This document shows, one piece after another, positions 12,029-22,626 of a stretch of 64,000 nt of DNA. A model generated the notes under the pieces. That model was not told the DNA's origin. It ran no database searches and was given only the letters and a program-made list of their open reading frames with translations. Each line of letters starts with the position of its first letter. The stretch's first letter is position 1. The stretch is from Phorcus lineatus (Eukaryota > Mollusca > Gastropoda > Trochida > Trochidae). Both the position numbers and the translations under genes were made by a program. The DNA is taken from positions 63,381,022-63,445,021 of the forward strand of contig OV121081.1 in the NCBI GenBank assembly GCA_921293015.1, given 5' to 3'.

Positions 12029-15000
12029 CTAACTGATGAAAATGGAGCGTCTGTAGTACTTGAGTTCCTCTATGCTTTCCTTGATGTCGTCAAGAGCCCT
12101 GCAACATTTGAATTATAATGTCAGTTCAACAATCAGACAAATTGTTTTCAAATTTTTTTTATATATTTTTATTCCTGTTATCTTACATCTTGATACATCA
12201 TATTAGGCATATAGCCTATAGTATTATAGATGACAGGTGTTTTCTAGAAAGTACATAAGAAAATACAAAAAAAAGAAAATTAAAAATAAGAAATTTCATT
12301 CACTCACTTAAACATACTCATTCATTCCTTATTGTGTAACTACTCCATAACAAGTTTTAAATACATTGCCCATTTTTCCACAAATTCATCAAACTTAGAC
12401 TTATTCCAGTATCTGATTTTTTCTATATAGTAATAATACTTTAATTCTTTCTTAAAAAGTGACAATTTTGGTTTTATCTTCCTCAACTTACATTTATAAA
12501 TATAATATTTTGCTAAAAGTAAAATGAGATCAAAAGTATCATCTGTATAAAAAGTGGGAGAACACCCAAAAAGAATCAAATCACTTTGTAAATTTATGAT
12601 ACCTGTGTGAACACAGTTCACTTTCAGCCATTTTGAGAAATCTTGCCAAAAAGTATTAGTTGCTCTACAATGCCAGAAGAGATGAACTATAGATTCAGGT
12701 GTTGCTCCACAGAAAGTACAGAGATTATTTTCAACAATATTCATTTTAATCAAATGAGTTTTTACAGGCAAAATTCTGTGAAGCAGTTTGATTTGCAACC
12801 ATCTTAGTTTCGGATCTGAAGTAGTCTTGAAAGGCTTAATAAACACTTTAGGCCAATTAATATTAATCAAAATTTCCTCTTCCCATTTTTCAATTAACTT
12901 TAGTTTTTCCTTATTCTCAGTTAAACGAAAATAGTAGCTTTTTTATCCTTTTTTATAAGATAGAAGATTTCTAATACATAAACATGTACTATTTTCTAAT
13001 ACAGCTTCAGGTGTTTCTTGTATGTCAAGTGTTTTTCTGTATTTATTAACTGTTTTTAAAAATTCCATGAAATTCAAGAAAATTTATCTTGAAAAAAGCA
13101 TGAGAAAACTGTTCAAGACAAACAATCAGACAAATTCCCTTTTAGCTTTAAATCCATGGCCTTTGACTCTGTAGACCATCAAGCTAAGATAGGGACCTGA
13201 AGATTTATATTTCAATAACAACTATCAAATGGTTCTCCGGACATCACTCAATTCCTTGCCTTAACTTGAACGTAATCAGCCAAAGTAAATCAACAAAACA
13301 GATTTTTCCATTGTATGAAAACAAGATGCATTACTCTCAGTTTTCATCATAAGCTTATCATGAAAGAAATGAATTCAAATGATACATTTACAAGTCATTA
13401 CAAATAATTCTAACTGGTAACACAGCACTATTGAAGCTATCAAGTTAAACTTAAGATCAGTGCATCAACTGTGTTATCTTACTCCCTTTTGATAGACTAG
13501 TACTGCAAGCTCATTAACATGATCCACCGATAGCTTGATGCATCTACAAACACTACGAGTAAACTTACCTGTGACACAATTTCTTTCTTGGTGCTTCCTC
13601 ATACTGCTTTGGAAACCATCGTCTGTGGAGAAGAAAAGTTAGTATACGAATGTACAATATAAGAGAAGAAAACAGTTGAGCATTGGAGAAATTGAAGCCG
13701 GACCAGGCCAAATACTAATGGCAACTTCCAGGGGGATTCCCATCTGCAACAGGATATAATCCAACCAGCAGAAACCCGAAAGAATGCTTGCTCTTTTTTC
13801 ACTTTTCATGAGATATCGAGAATCTCACCCAGTGTCCTCTGATATCCAATATATCAACACGAGATGATAAAAGTTTTCAGAAGACATTTATACTTGAATT
13901 GACGAGTGTTGATGTTTGATATCAAAGTCATAGGAGTGTGATTCTCTTTAGTAACGAGAATCATCATTAAATACATTTCACTGAAAAAAGGACAACTCTG
14001 GAGGCATTACTTCACCTAGACTAGCAATTCAGTTATGTCATAGCATTGTGAGTTCATGTTGGTGACAGCATAGCATTGTGACGTCATTACTTGATTATGT
14101 ACAACAAATATGAAGTTATAAAATTTACCGGTAAGACGGCAGCTTATTGTTCAAAATCTACCATCAAAAGAACATCTCATGCCAAACTCAGTTTTGGATG
14201 TTTAATGTACATCTGTGAGTACTGTACTGACATTACCCTTTCAATATGCTTATGCAATAGAATTGTCACTTCTCATGTCTATGAAGTTTATTTTTATGTC
14301 TTGTTGTTGGAAATGAGAGCTTTGTTCAATTCTTTTATGTGGAAAATAATTTTGATGATACAGATTTTTCCCTTGTCACAAAATATCTGGGTAAGCAAGA
14401 ATAGGATGAAGTATCTGAGCACCCGCTAACCTGCAAATCTCCTTGAGAGTGCTGACATCCACGATCCTGTAGTGCAGATGTTTGGTGAGGCGGGGCATGT
14501 ACTTGTTGAGGAACATGCGGTCGGCGTGGACAGAGTTGCCGGCCAGCGGACACACCCCATGGGGAGTGTATGTTGACAAAAAACCCAGGACCTGTGATTC
14601 TGCACTCATTAGATCCGTCTTGCTTTGCCGTACTGCTTCTGTTAGGCCTGACTGTAATCAAACAGGGAAAAGTGAAGAAGTGACACAGCTAATATATAAC
14701 ATTGTTAAGACAGAAAGCACACAATATCATTACCTAGCCCAGTCGCTGATTGGCTGGAGTGCAAAGATTACCTAAACCGACCCTTATGTAACAGTACTCA
14801 GATTAGAAATACACCAAAATACAAGTGATAGGTTTCCACTGATTTCAATGAGATTGATGAATGATTATATCATTGCAGTCAGTATTATCACAGCGAGAAA
14901 GCCTGTGATACTATTTTAATGAAAAATAACCAGTGTCAACTAAAACAGATGAAGCTATGGAAGAATTATGCAGGTATAGTGAAACGTTCAAACGAACTAA

Positions 15001-16553
15001 ATGCAGATTTCTAAACAGGAGATCAAACATAATCTTATCAATGTACAAAAGGTAAAATTTTAACTTGCATGTCCTACCCTTTTCTCAGAATATTTTTCAC
15101 TGGCTGATATGAAGTGACCAAAACAAAATTATCTCTTATAGATAGTAACTAGATGTAATGCCATTAGTTTATTAACATGTAATATCAAGCTTCACACTCA
15201 CTCTTCCATGATGTTCCTTGCACCAGTCGTTCATGTTGTCCAGGACCGAGTTGGGCTGATGAATCACTAGGTTTGGACCCTGGAAACAAACATCATAATG
15301 ATGAATCACTAGGTTTGGACCCTGGAAACAAACATCATAATGATGAATCAAGACAACTCTTTCTTTCTCCTGACAGCAATATGCTCTTTATATTTTCTTA
15401 TTAGTGGAGAGTTCTCTGACAGGTGACACTTTCAAACACAAAATAGAGCCATTGGCTCTGCAGCTTGGTGGAATTTTCATGATTTCTATTTCAGTTTACA
15501 CAATTTTGTACCAACAATAGAATTTTAGGTATTTAAGTATTTCTTACACATAGGACAGTTAGTATTTTGGTAAATTTGATAAACCTCTTTCTAAATTCAT
15601 GGTGAGACACAGGCTATGTTTGTACAGGAGGGAACCTATGTTTAAGGTAAGACCCTATTCACCAAACTCAGAAGAAATATCTAACTGTATATTTATAACC
15701 AAAAAATTAGAGAAATTTCGGAAAAATATTTACAGCAGATACAGAGACAAATATTGGTTGATAGTGTTAAGTAGTTCATTTAACTAATATACACGTTGAT
15801 ATGACACATGATTTCAAATTCTTACTAAAGCCAAAAACATATCATAACACATTCTGTGTATGTGTCACTTTGATCATTTTGGGCAAAGGCGGTTCGAAGT
15901 AGAAAGTTACATACCTCTGCTATAACACTGAGATCTGCATCAGTCACTAGACATGCTATCTCGATAATATGATCTGTTTCTATGTCTAAACCAGTCATCT
16001 GCAAAAGAAAACAAAGTATTTCTTTACTCTAGTCTGTGAATCAATGTTTACATCTCGTTACTCAGCTCGTTACTGGTTCAAAACATGTTCTCTTGTTTAT
16101 AGTCACTTGAACAACAGGAAATAGATCTAGACAGTTAGTTGTAAGAAAAAATATAATATCAAAAGTGTCTGCATATAATATAAATGTAAGAGAAATTTTA
16201 GATTTACATACAGACTCGAGTTGAGTAATAATTAACATAATTGCTTTGAGTCAAAATTAAGATAACATTAAGAGATATCAAGATGTAATAAAAAAACTTT
16301 GGAATTTTATCCAAACAAAAACATGAAAATAACAAAATAAGACGTTTAATGTTAATGACAGCAGTTTCACCATCAGCATCAATTAGGCTGCTGAATTAAT
16401 TCAAAGTAAAACGAATGTGGCAACCTCCAAATCCACCCAAATCATTCGGTTTCTGTCTGTAGAAAAATTCCTTCCATTGTTTATGTAATTCATTCTTTTC
16501 AAATCTGTGAGTAATGTCCTGCGACAATATCGGACAATTTGTGAAAACAGCAT
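12029..16553 (-). CDS. REXO2: Oligoribonuclease / RNA exonuclease 2, complete, six exons
   Basis: 3'-5' exoribonuclease that clears 2-5-nt RNAs in mitochondria and cytosol (known for the family). Exons (minus): 16425-16553, 15915-15998, 15202-15279, 14431-14651, 13569-13622, 12029-12098; all phases agree; 211 residues plus TAG. DEDDh residues by eye: Asp41 and Glu43 (IWVDLE), Asp141 ([10 protein letters not shown]), His188 and Asp193 (HRALDD). Family blocks [30 protein letters not shown] are clear. The start at 16553 gives a 36-residue leader [15 protein letters not shown]... ending RNFST, a good mitochondrial presequence; Met37 just before IWVDLE could start a cytosolic form. The first donor, gttgcc, is weak. 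The C-terminus (YYRRSIFIS) is shorter than the human lysine-rich tail. Intron 5 contains a LINE. Confidence 0.93.
12128..12143. repeat. LINE target-site duplication, 3' side
   Basis: AACAATCAGACAAATT, identical to 13121-13136. Confidence 0.88.
12144..13120 (-). mobile_element. 5'-truncated L1-like LINE in REXO2 intron 5
   Basis: A 977-bp insertion on the same strand as REXO2. Its open frame ends at 12340 and reads back to about 13068 with a single TAA at 12943-12945; one frame change near 13055 joins it to [12 protein letters not shown]. The product is the C-terminal end of an L1-clade ORF2: basic RT-distal region, then the zinc-binding knuckle [18 protein letters not shown] (C-x2-C-x8-H-x4-C). 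The 3' end is A-rich (T run near 12150 on the plus strand). Both ends touch the 16-bp direct repeat AACAATCAGACAAATT (12128-12143, 13121-13136), a target-site duplication. Truncated and carrying breaks, so not able to move by itself. Confidence 0.88.
13121..13136. repeat. LINE target-site duplication, 5' side
   Basis: AACAATCAGACAAATT, identical to 12128-12143. Confidence 0.88.
13812..13862 (-). repeat. Second copy of the dispersed repeat at 7263-7315
   Basis: Reverse complement reads GTGTTGATATATTGGATATC then AGAGGACACTGGGTGAGATT, matching 7263-7315. It lies in REXO2 intron 4. Confidence 0.55.
15202..15279 (-). CDS. REXO2: REXO2 exon 3, with a duplicated upstream acceptor
   Basis: Encodes [20 protein letters not shown] and HHGR, matching the human WCKEHHGK block. 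The first bases of the exon and the acceptor TGTTTGTTTCCAG lie in a 42-bp tandem duplication, so a second identical acceptor opens at 15321 and would add 14 codons in frame. Confidence 0.88.
15257..15350. repeat. REXO2: 42-bp tandem duplication across a REXO2 intron/exon border
   Basis: Two exact copies (15257-15298, 15299-15340) plus 10 bases of a third. Each full copy contains the reverse complement of the splice acceptor and of the first codons of exon 3. Confidence 0.95.
16425..16553 (-). CDS. REXO2: REXO2 exon 1: mitochondrial presequence plus first catalytic motif
   Basis: 43 codons. The reading frame differs from the longer overlapping open frame on the same strand, and was chosen because it runs into IWVDLE and joins exon 2 (MTGLDIE) without a shift. 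The leader has Arg at 8, 11, 12, 20 and 28, and Lys 19, with one acidic residue (Asp17) and hydrophobics between, then N-F-S-T, as expected for matrix targeting. Confidence 0.85.
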
Positions 16554-17149
16554 GACAGGTGCCCGTAAGGGAGGTTACTCTCACGAACAAACTGTTTAGA
16601 ACGACCGGTAGTGGAAATTTACATATCCCTTATTCATTTACTAGTCACACCGCTGTCCTATCTTTGCGGGCCCAGAATACTTATTAGAATATGTATGTGA
16701 TCGAAATATATATACGAGTCTGTTTCTTCTTCAAGTATGAAAACCTATCAGCTCAGTCTTTATCAATCTTAATATTATCTATCTATTAAAGCCTGCAAAA
16801 ATTACAAAAATATGATAAATAACGATGTTAACGTTGGCTCAATTTATAGTTATTATTGGGCAATTGAAAAAATATTTAACATCATGACATATAACAAAAC
16901 CAACCATATTGATCCCCTTGCAAAAAATATTTCGGACTTTAAAAACGTATTGAAATATTTTTTGATCGTTAAAAACAAATGTTCACTGATAAATGTGATT
17001 AATCAATTAATATGTATTTCATAATAAATGTTTGTGATTGTCCTACAACTCATTATTCGTGACTCAAGTCTACTGGAATAAAATGGAATGGAATAACAAG
17101 CATTTCCATAAACTTTTCACGTCCTATTCCCAATTGTGTGGTTCTCCTT

Positions 17150-17218
17150 CCATAGCGCATTGCGTCTGTATCATGGAGAAATGCGCTCTATAAGTACTAT
17201 TTATTATTATTATTAATA
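17150..17218 (+). mobile_element. Probable retroposon 3' tail with TTA microsatellite
   Basis: The sequence GCGCTCTATAAGTACTATTT followed by ATTATTATTATTAATAAA looks like the common invertebrate SINE/LINE tail (GCGCTATATAAAT then TTA repeats). The body of the element upstream was not recognised. Confidence 0.45.
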
Positions 17219-17629
17219 AAATGGTTGTTCTTGTTACTATCATTCCTTCAATACAATTAATTGTTGCTATTTGATGTTTTTTCTTAATCAGTATCTTCTT
17301 CTGAAACTTTAATTGTTACAAGTCCGGACATGGAGCCAGAGGGATAATTGCATCAATGCATATGAATAAAAACAACAATAGCACGGTGTTCTGTTTAGAG
17401 AAAAAAATAACTGAAACTAAATTCACACACAACTTCCACAGGCTCGCGCACATACTCTAACAAGAGCTTAGAATGATCTTCAAAGATCATGTAGTTCACT
17501 GAATTTATATTTTTAGTATGCAAGATTTGGATTCAGAAACATATGTAGACTTGTCGATGGAACAGCTCAAATTCCTTTATTAGTCTGTGATTATTATGGT
17601 TTTGGCTGAGTTCCCGTCAGCATCCGCGT

Positions 17630-17870
17630 CCGCATCCCATTCATATCATGTAGATGTGTCTTTTGGGGGTTTTAACTTATTTTTCAATTCTTTTTTTTGT
17701 TTCCTTGGCAACAGTTTGGAGTTGTCATTTTAAAGGGTAGTGTTAGTTTCCGGAGCATAACTTTGAAACTACATGACCAATCCTCACCAAATTTGGTACA
17801 CATCCCCTTCATATTATGTAGATGTGCTTTTTGGGGGTTTCAACTTCTTAATCTTAAATTGAATCATATG
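17630..17870. repeat. Dispersed repeat with two internal related blocks
   Basis: TTCATATCATGTAGATGTGT / TTCATATTATGTAGATGTGC, each followed by TTTTGGGGGTTT-AACTT, occur near 17640 and 17808. The text between (ACATGACCAATCCTCACC, AAATTTGGTACACATCCC) has the look of a noncoding molluscan repeat. Confidence 0.5.
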
Positions 17871-18710
17871 TAGTTAATATTTTGTCAAAACTGTGGAGAT
17901 GTTCATTAACCCAAACCTAAAGTTTATGTTGTTTTATAGAAAAATTCTTAAATTTTATTTGAGTTTTAAAAAACTGTTAAGAATTTTCAAAAAAAAACCA
18001 AATATGCTGAAAAGGTGTACGGGAGAGACATATGTTTTTACGAGTAAAAACACTTTCTAGTTCTTTTTATCGATAGCGTCCTTTTTGATGAGCATTTTGT
18101 GTTTGAATAGTCTTGGCTTGAAACAAATCATTGAAGTCGATAGTTTTCATTAATCAAACTTTAACCATAACCATTTGCATTTGAGTTTTTTTCACTCTTA
18201 TGTATTGATAAGTTTTCAATTAAATGGAATGAGACATTTAGCAAATGGAAACCGAGAGATACACATTTTATACTATAAGGGCCTTATGAACTTTTATTAC
18301 AATGCAGCTGACACATTAACCCGAGTCATTTGTCTATTAATCTAAACACAAAGAGGTTTAATTCTTTACATATTTCATTTCATAATTCAAAATGTTTAAT
18401 ACAAAGTTCGATTCATTTGATGCGCACGTAAAATCTGATAATAAATCGGACATGGAATACAATAGAATAATGGTGTATAGAAGCAAATATATATATGGGC
18501 TTAATAACGGCAAGGCTTAAATACGAGAATTCCCGGTACATTTTGTAGGTCTGTACATTTGGTAGTCCTACACATATGGGTTTTTTGTAGGCATACACGA
18601 TATAACATTTGAACGACCTTTACAATACCAATTGGTACAGAAAGCTTACATTTTCAAAAATGTCAATGGAATTTCAGTGTCCATTTGATCTTCATCCTCT
18701 TCAAATATGG

Positions 18711-19405
18711 GCGTTATTGATTACATTAACCTATTCCCAGAAATTATCAACCTACGTTATTGATTACATTAACCTATTTCCAGAAATTATCAACCTGCGT
18801 TATTGATTACTTTAACCTATTTCAAGAAATGATCAACCTGCGTTATTGATTACATATAATATTAACCCATTTCCAGAAATGATCAACCTGCGTTATTGAT
18901 TACATTAGCATATTCCCAGAAATGATCAACCTGCGTTATTAATAACATAAACCCATTTCCAGAAATGATCAACCTGCGTTATTGATTACATTAGCATATT
19001 CCCAGAAATGATCAACCTGCGTTATTAATAACATAAACCCATTTCCAGAAATGATCAACCTGCGTTATTGATTACATTAGCCTATTTCCAGAAATGATCA
19101 ACCTACGTCATTGATTACATTAGCCTATTCCCAGAAATGATCAACCTGCGCTATTGATTACATTAGCCTATTCCCAGAAATGATCAACCTGCGTTATTGA
19201 TTACATTCACCTATTCCCAGAAATGATCAACCTGCGTTATTGATTACATTAACCGATTCCCAGAAATGATCAACCTGCGTTATTGATTACATTAACCTAT
19301 TCCCAGAAATGATCAACCTGCGTTATTGATTACATTAGCCTATTTCCAGAAATGATCAACCTGCGTTATTGATTATATTAGCCTATTCCCAGAAATGATC
19401 AACCT
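18711..19405. repeat. Tandem array, 43-bp unit, about 16 copies
   Basis: Unit contains GTTATTGATTACATTA, then A/G-CCTATT, CCCAGAAATGATCAACCTGC. Copies differ at a few positions and one is expanded by several bases near 18850. No unique spacers, so not CRISPR. Confidence 0.95.
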
Positions 19406-19622
19406 CAGAAAGTTAAAATATAGGGTTTGTTGAGGCAAGAGTTCCAGCCCCGATTCCTGGACAACAGTAACAGCAGCAGAGTTGTGAATTGTTTATCCTT
19501 GTCTTTATTCAGAAGTGTACAACCTCAGATCTTGCCCTGGCACTCCTCCTTTATATACAGTCGCACTTGTCTCAACAAGCTAGCCTAATATTTGTCTATT
19601 GTTCTCCCATATGGTAATTAAG

Positions 19623-19657
19623 TCATTCTCTCCCAACTCTCTGTTGTGAGAGAATGA
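19623..19657. repeat. Small foldback of the CATTCTCTC family
   Basis: TCATTCTCTCCCAACTC and GTTGTGAGAGAATGA are imperfect reverse complements separated by a few bases. Same outer sequence as the larger foldback at 20512-20595. Confidence 0.6.
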
Positions 19658-19699
19658 TGGTAAGTAGTCTATAGTGAAAATCAGTCTGGTTTTATGTTG

Positions 19700-20890
19700 C
19701 TAGCATGGAGTGGCTTATAGGGACGCAAAGTCAAAGAAGTTTATTATACTATACCGGCCCATATACATATGGTACAGTTTACAGTGGGTACATACATAAC
19801 TTTTAACATTTCATAGAAGAATTCACAATTCAGATATTAATTATCTTAAGATAACATCATGTTTTACAAAAAGTGTTAGATGACGCATTACTTTTTCGTT
19901 TCTGGAAGATATAATTGAAATAAAGGCAGTTGAAGGGTATTTTAAAAGATAACGGTGGTGTTTTCATAAATCAGCATAGTGTGGACAAAGGAAAGCAAAG
20001 TGGACTTCATCTTCAACAGCAGATTTACAAAATGGACATCTTCTTAAGTGTCTTTCTATTGAAATCTCCCGCCTGTATTAACAGCTAAGTCTAACAGGCC
20101 CAATCGGAAATATACATGTGCGGCTAATATTTCTTGATGTCAATATAGTAAGATATGTTTCTGGTTGGATTAATTTCTTGTGGGATTTGTACAATTGAAA
20201 TACTGTGCTGTTGTCTAAATTGGAATGTCACTCTTGATAAAACATGCTGACAGATTGTTCTCGAAATTGAGGAATAGGTTAATATTACCAACTGTTTGAT
20301 TTAGCCACACATATCCAAACCCATGAGAAAATAATATATTTTATATATGAGTCACCCATGTTATGTTACCTATATCGTCTCAGTGAACAAGGATGTTATA
20401 AGCTAGTTTTGGTAGTCTTTGCTCGTGCGTTCCATGGATCCCTACCAAAATCTTAAACATCTAATTTGTAAATTTATGTATACTAGATATCTACCACATT
20501 AACCATAAACCCATTCTCTCCCCACAGAGGTAGTTCTGTCATAAATTCATATACAACGGAATTTATGACGGAGCTCCCTCTGTGGGGAGAGAATGCCATA
20601 CGAAACTGTGAAATTCGATTTTGCTGTGCTACATTTAAAAATCGTTTGCATGCTAGAAAATGTAGTTTCTCGATACAAAAATGAAGTTGGAATCCCCAAA
20701 TTTCAGACCCATAAAGCATATTAGTTTGGATTTGCGAATCAAACAATTTGAAATATATAACATCCCAAAGTTGTGGGAAACTGACATAATGTTGATAACA
20801 GCCTTTTTAGTAAGTTAAGGTCTAAAACACTCTGCTTAAAGTTCACAGTATAGGTTAACATAAGGCCAATATATTTATACTATATTTATA
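19700..20890 (-). mobile_element. Decayed non-LTR retrotransposon (CR1/L2/Jockey-like) 3' part
   Basis: Minus-strand frames between about 20483 and 20890 encode the end of a reverse transcriptase: YIGLMLTYTVNFKQSVLDL, then, after a shift, FPQLWDVIYFKLFDSQIQ, NMLYGSEIWGF and IEKLHFLACKRFLNV, all matching the usual LYGSE-x-W / IEK-x-H-x-x-x-C-K block. No continuous frame remains, and a foldback (20512-20595) interrupts it after RFLNVAQQN. The part below 20483 is probably its 3' UTR. Confidence 0.65.
20512..20595. repeat. Perfectly centred foldback, 37-nt arms, 10-nt loop
   Basis: Left arm 20512-20548 starts CATTCTCTCCCCACAGAGG and ends TCATAAATTC; right arm 20559-20595 is its reverse complement with three mismatches. 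It lies inside the LINE coding remnant. Confidence 0.9.
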
Positions 20891-20941
20891 TTATATAAGA
20901 CAGGATCTGTAACCCATGGAGTGTGACTCGCTGATGGTCCA

Positions 20942-21112
20942 TCACGAGTCTATGCACCAGGTCAGTGCTTTCATGACAAGTGCTTGTTGAGGGGAGGCCT
21001 GCACAGAGGTCAGCATGTCTCTGTCTGCCATGTTTGAATTCACTGGCACTTCATTTTCTTGAAGCAGATGAAGGTGAACGTGCTTGGTCAAGTTTCCTTC
21101 CAGGACTAATCC
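20942..21112 (-). other. Unexplained 56-codon open frame, product not recognised
   Basis: Reads GLVLEGNLTKHVHLHLLQEN, then a polar stretch with MADRDMLTSVQASPQQAL, ending KALTWCIDS and TGA; a TAA precedes it at once. Composition is protein-like (few rare residues, balanced charge). It adjoins the LINE remnant, so it may be a piece of a mobile-element protein or of a missing exon. No family recognised. Confidence 0.25.
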
Positions 21113-22449
21113 TTATTACAGTTCTAAAGACGAATCAGTTTTATCCATTTTCCTACTTTGAGGTGGGTTTCTACAAGTTTCAAATGTCACACATGTTCAT
21201 ACTTCATGTCGGACCTTACTTCCTGTACATCTGTTACAATTTGACCCTCTTCAACAAAAATACCAAAAACAAAAGTAAAACTATTTAACACTTTATTTTA
21301 ACAAAATGAATTATAATAAATCAACATATGAAATCAAAACCTGATAAGAAATAAGGTGCTTTAATTGTCAGTCTCCAAGGATCCACTGTATTCACCAACA
21401 CAAGACTGCATGCAAATTAATGTTTCCCAGGCACATTTTTTTCAAAAGGGATAATGATGGCAGGACTTCATTTTTTCATTTTATTTGGATCAAATATTGA
21501 TGTGTGAGGAACACATTTTCATACAGACACTATCACTAATTACAGAAGTGAGGAGGGCGACATTTTCCATGACATTTTCCATTTTGTAGCGGAGTCCGAC
21601 TCAGACAGGTGTTTAATCAATATCTGCTTTTCATAATATTTTAACCTTAAAAGATGCATAAAATACAGCTTTGGGAAGGTAGAATATCAATGTCTTCTTA
21701 TGTTATCATTGCTTAAATTTTGGGCATGGCCCAGCCCCTTGTTTCTTTGGGTCTGTTATATTACTTCAAGCATGTACACAACGGTTTAATAGTTAAAATT
21801 TATTTCTCTGATGACAATAAAAAAATGTTATGCACTCATATGAAAGTGATGTCAGGGTGCCTGAGAAAGATTTCATTTGTTTTGTTTAGCCTGATAGATT
21901 TTGATATACATGATTATGCACTTGAGCTGTATTTGTGTGTGTAACATTGTTGCAACATGATGTATATAACGTAAAATATGAAAACACGCAAGACACGGCC
22001 ACAGTATGTAAATCAGCTGTCCACTGTAAGTTATTAAGAAAGCAAAAACACATTCAAGTAAATGTACATTCACATATGATGATGTATATATATTTTGATT
22101 CTATAAAATCTGACTGAAAACAATACAATATTATGCCTTTATAAAATATGACGAAGCAAACAAAATTTTGATTCATGTTTTTGTTCATTCACAATGGTGG
22201 TCTATCGCTTATAACCTATTAACAATAAAAAGAAAAAAATTGTAAGAATTTGACTGTCCAGCAGTTAAACTTCTTTTTGATCTTGCAAAACTTCTAGTTT
22301 TGAACAATAAATGGAAATGTTATGTCTTGTAGAGGTGACATTACTTTTTGATGTATGATATATCTAAGAAAGGGTTTTATTCATTTTTTACCTTGTCTGT
22401 ACCTTAACTGTCAAGCAAAAACCCATACTAACTCACACATAAAACTGCT

Positions 22450-22455
22450 TTTATT
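22450..22455 (-). terminator. Candidate myosin poly(A) signal
   Basis: Reverse complement AATAAA, about 170 bases beyond the assigned stop; another lies at 22376-22381. Confidence 0.4.
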
Positions 22456-22626
22456 TTTGCTTGCAATCTGCCATTATTTCCAACTCTTGAAATGACTTGA
22501 GAGGAAATCTAATTCTCCTGACCTCTGATAAATGTGCATATCCCTCACCATAGAGAACAATGATGTTAGCCACACAATGTGACATGAATAAGTTAATGAA
22601 CTGTTTGGGGTTGATTAGTGCATATG

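Larger units (their letters stand above)
16554..22449. other. Intergenic region between REXO2 start and myosin end
   Basis: No gene recognised. It holds a probable SINE tail (17150-17218), a locally duplicated dispersed repeat (17630-17870), a 43-bp tandem array (18711-19405), foldbacks (19623-19657, 20512-20595), a decayed LINE (about 19700-20890), and one unexplained short open frame (20942-21112, minus). Confidence 0.6.

Noticed and set aside
16396-16590. 64-codon minus-strand frame as REXO2 N-terminus
   Set aside because: It does not contain IWVDLE and cannot join exon 2; the other frame fits both.
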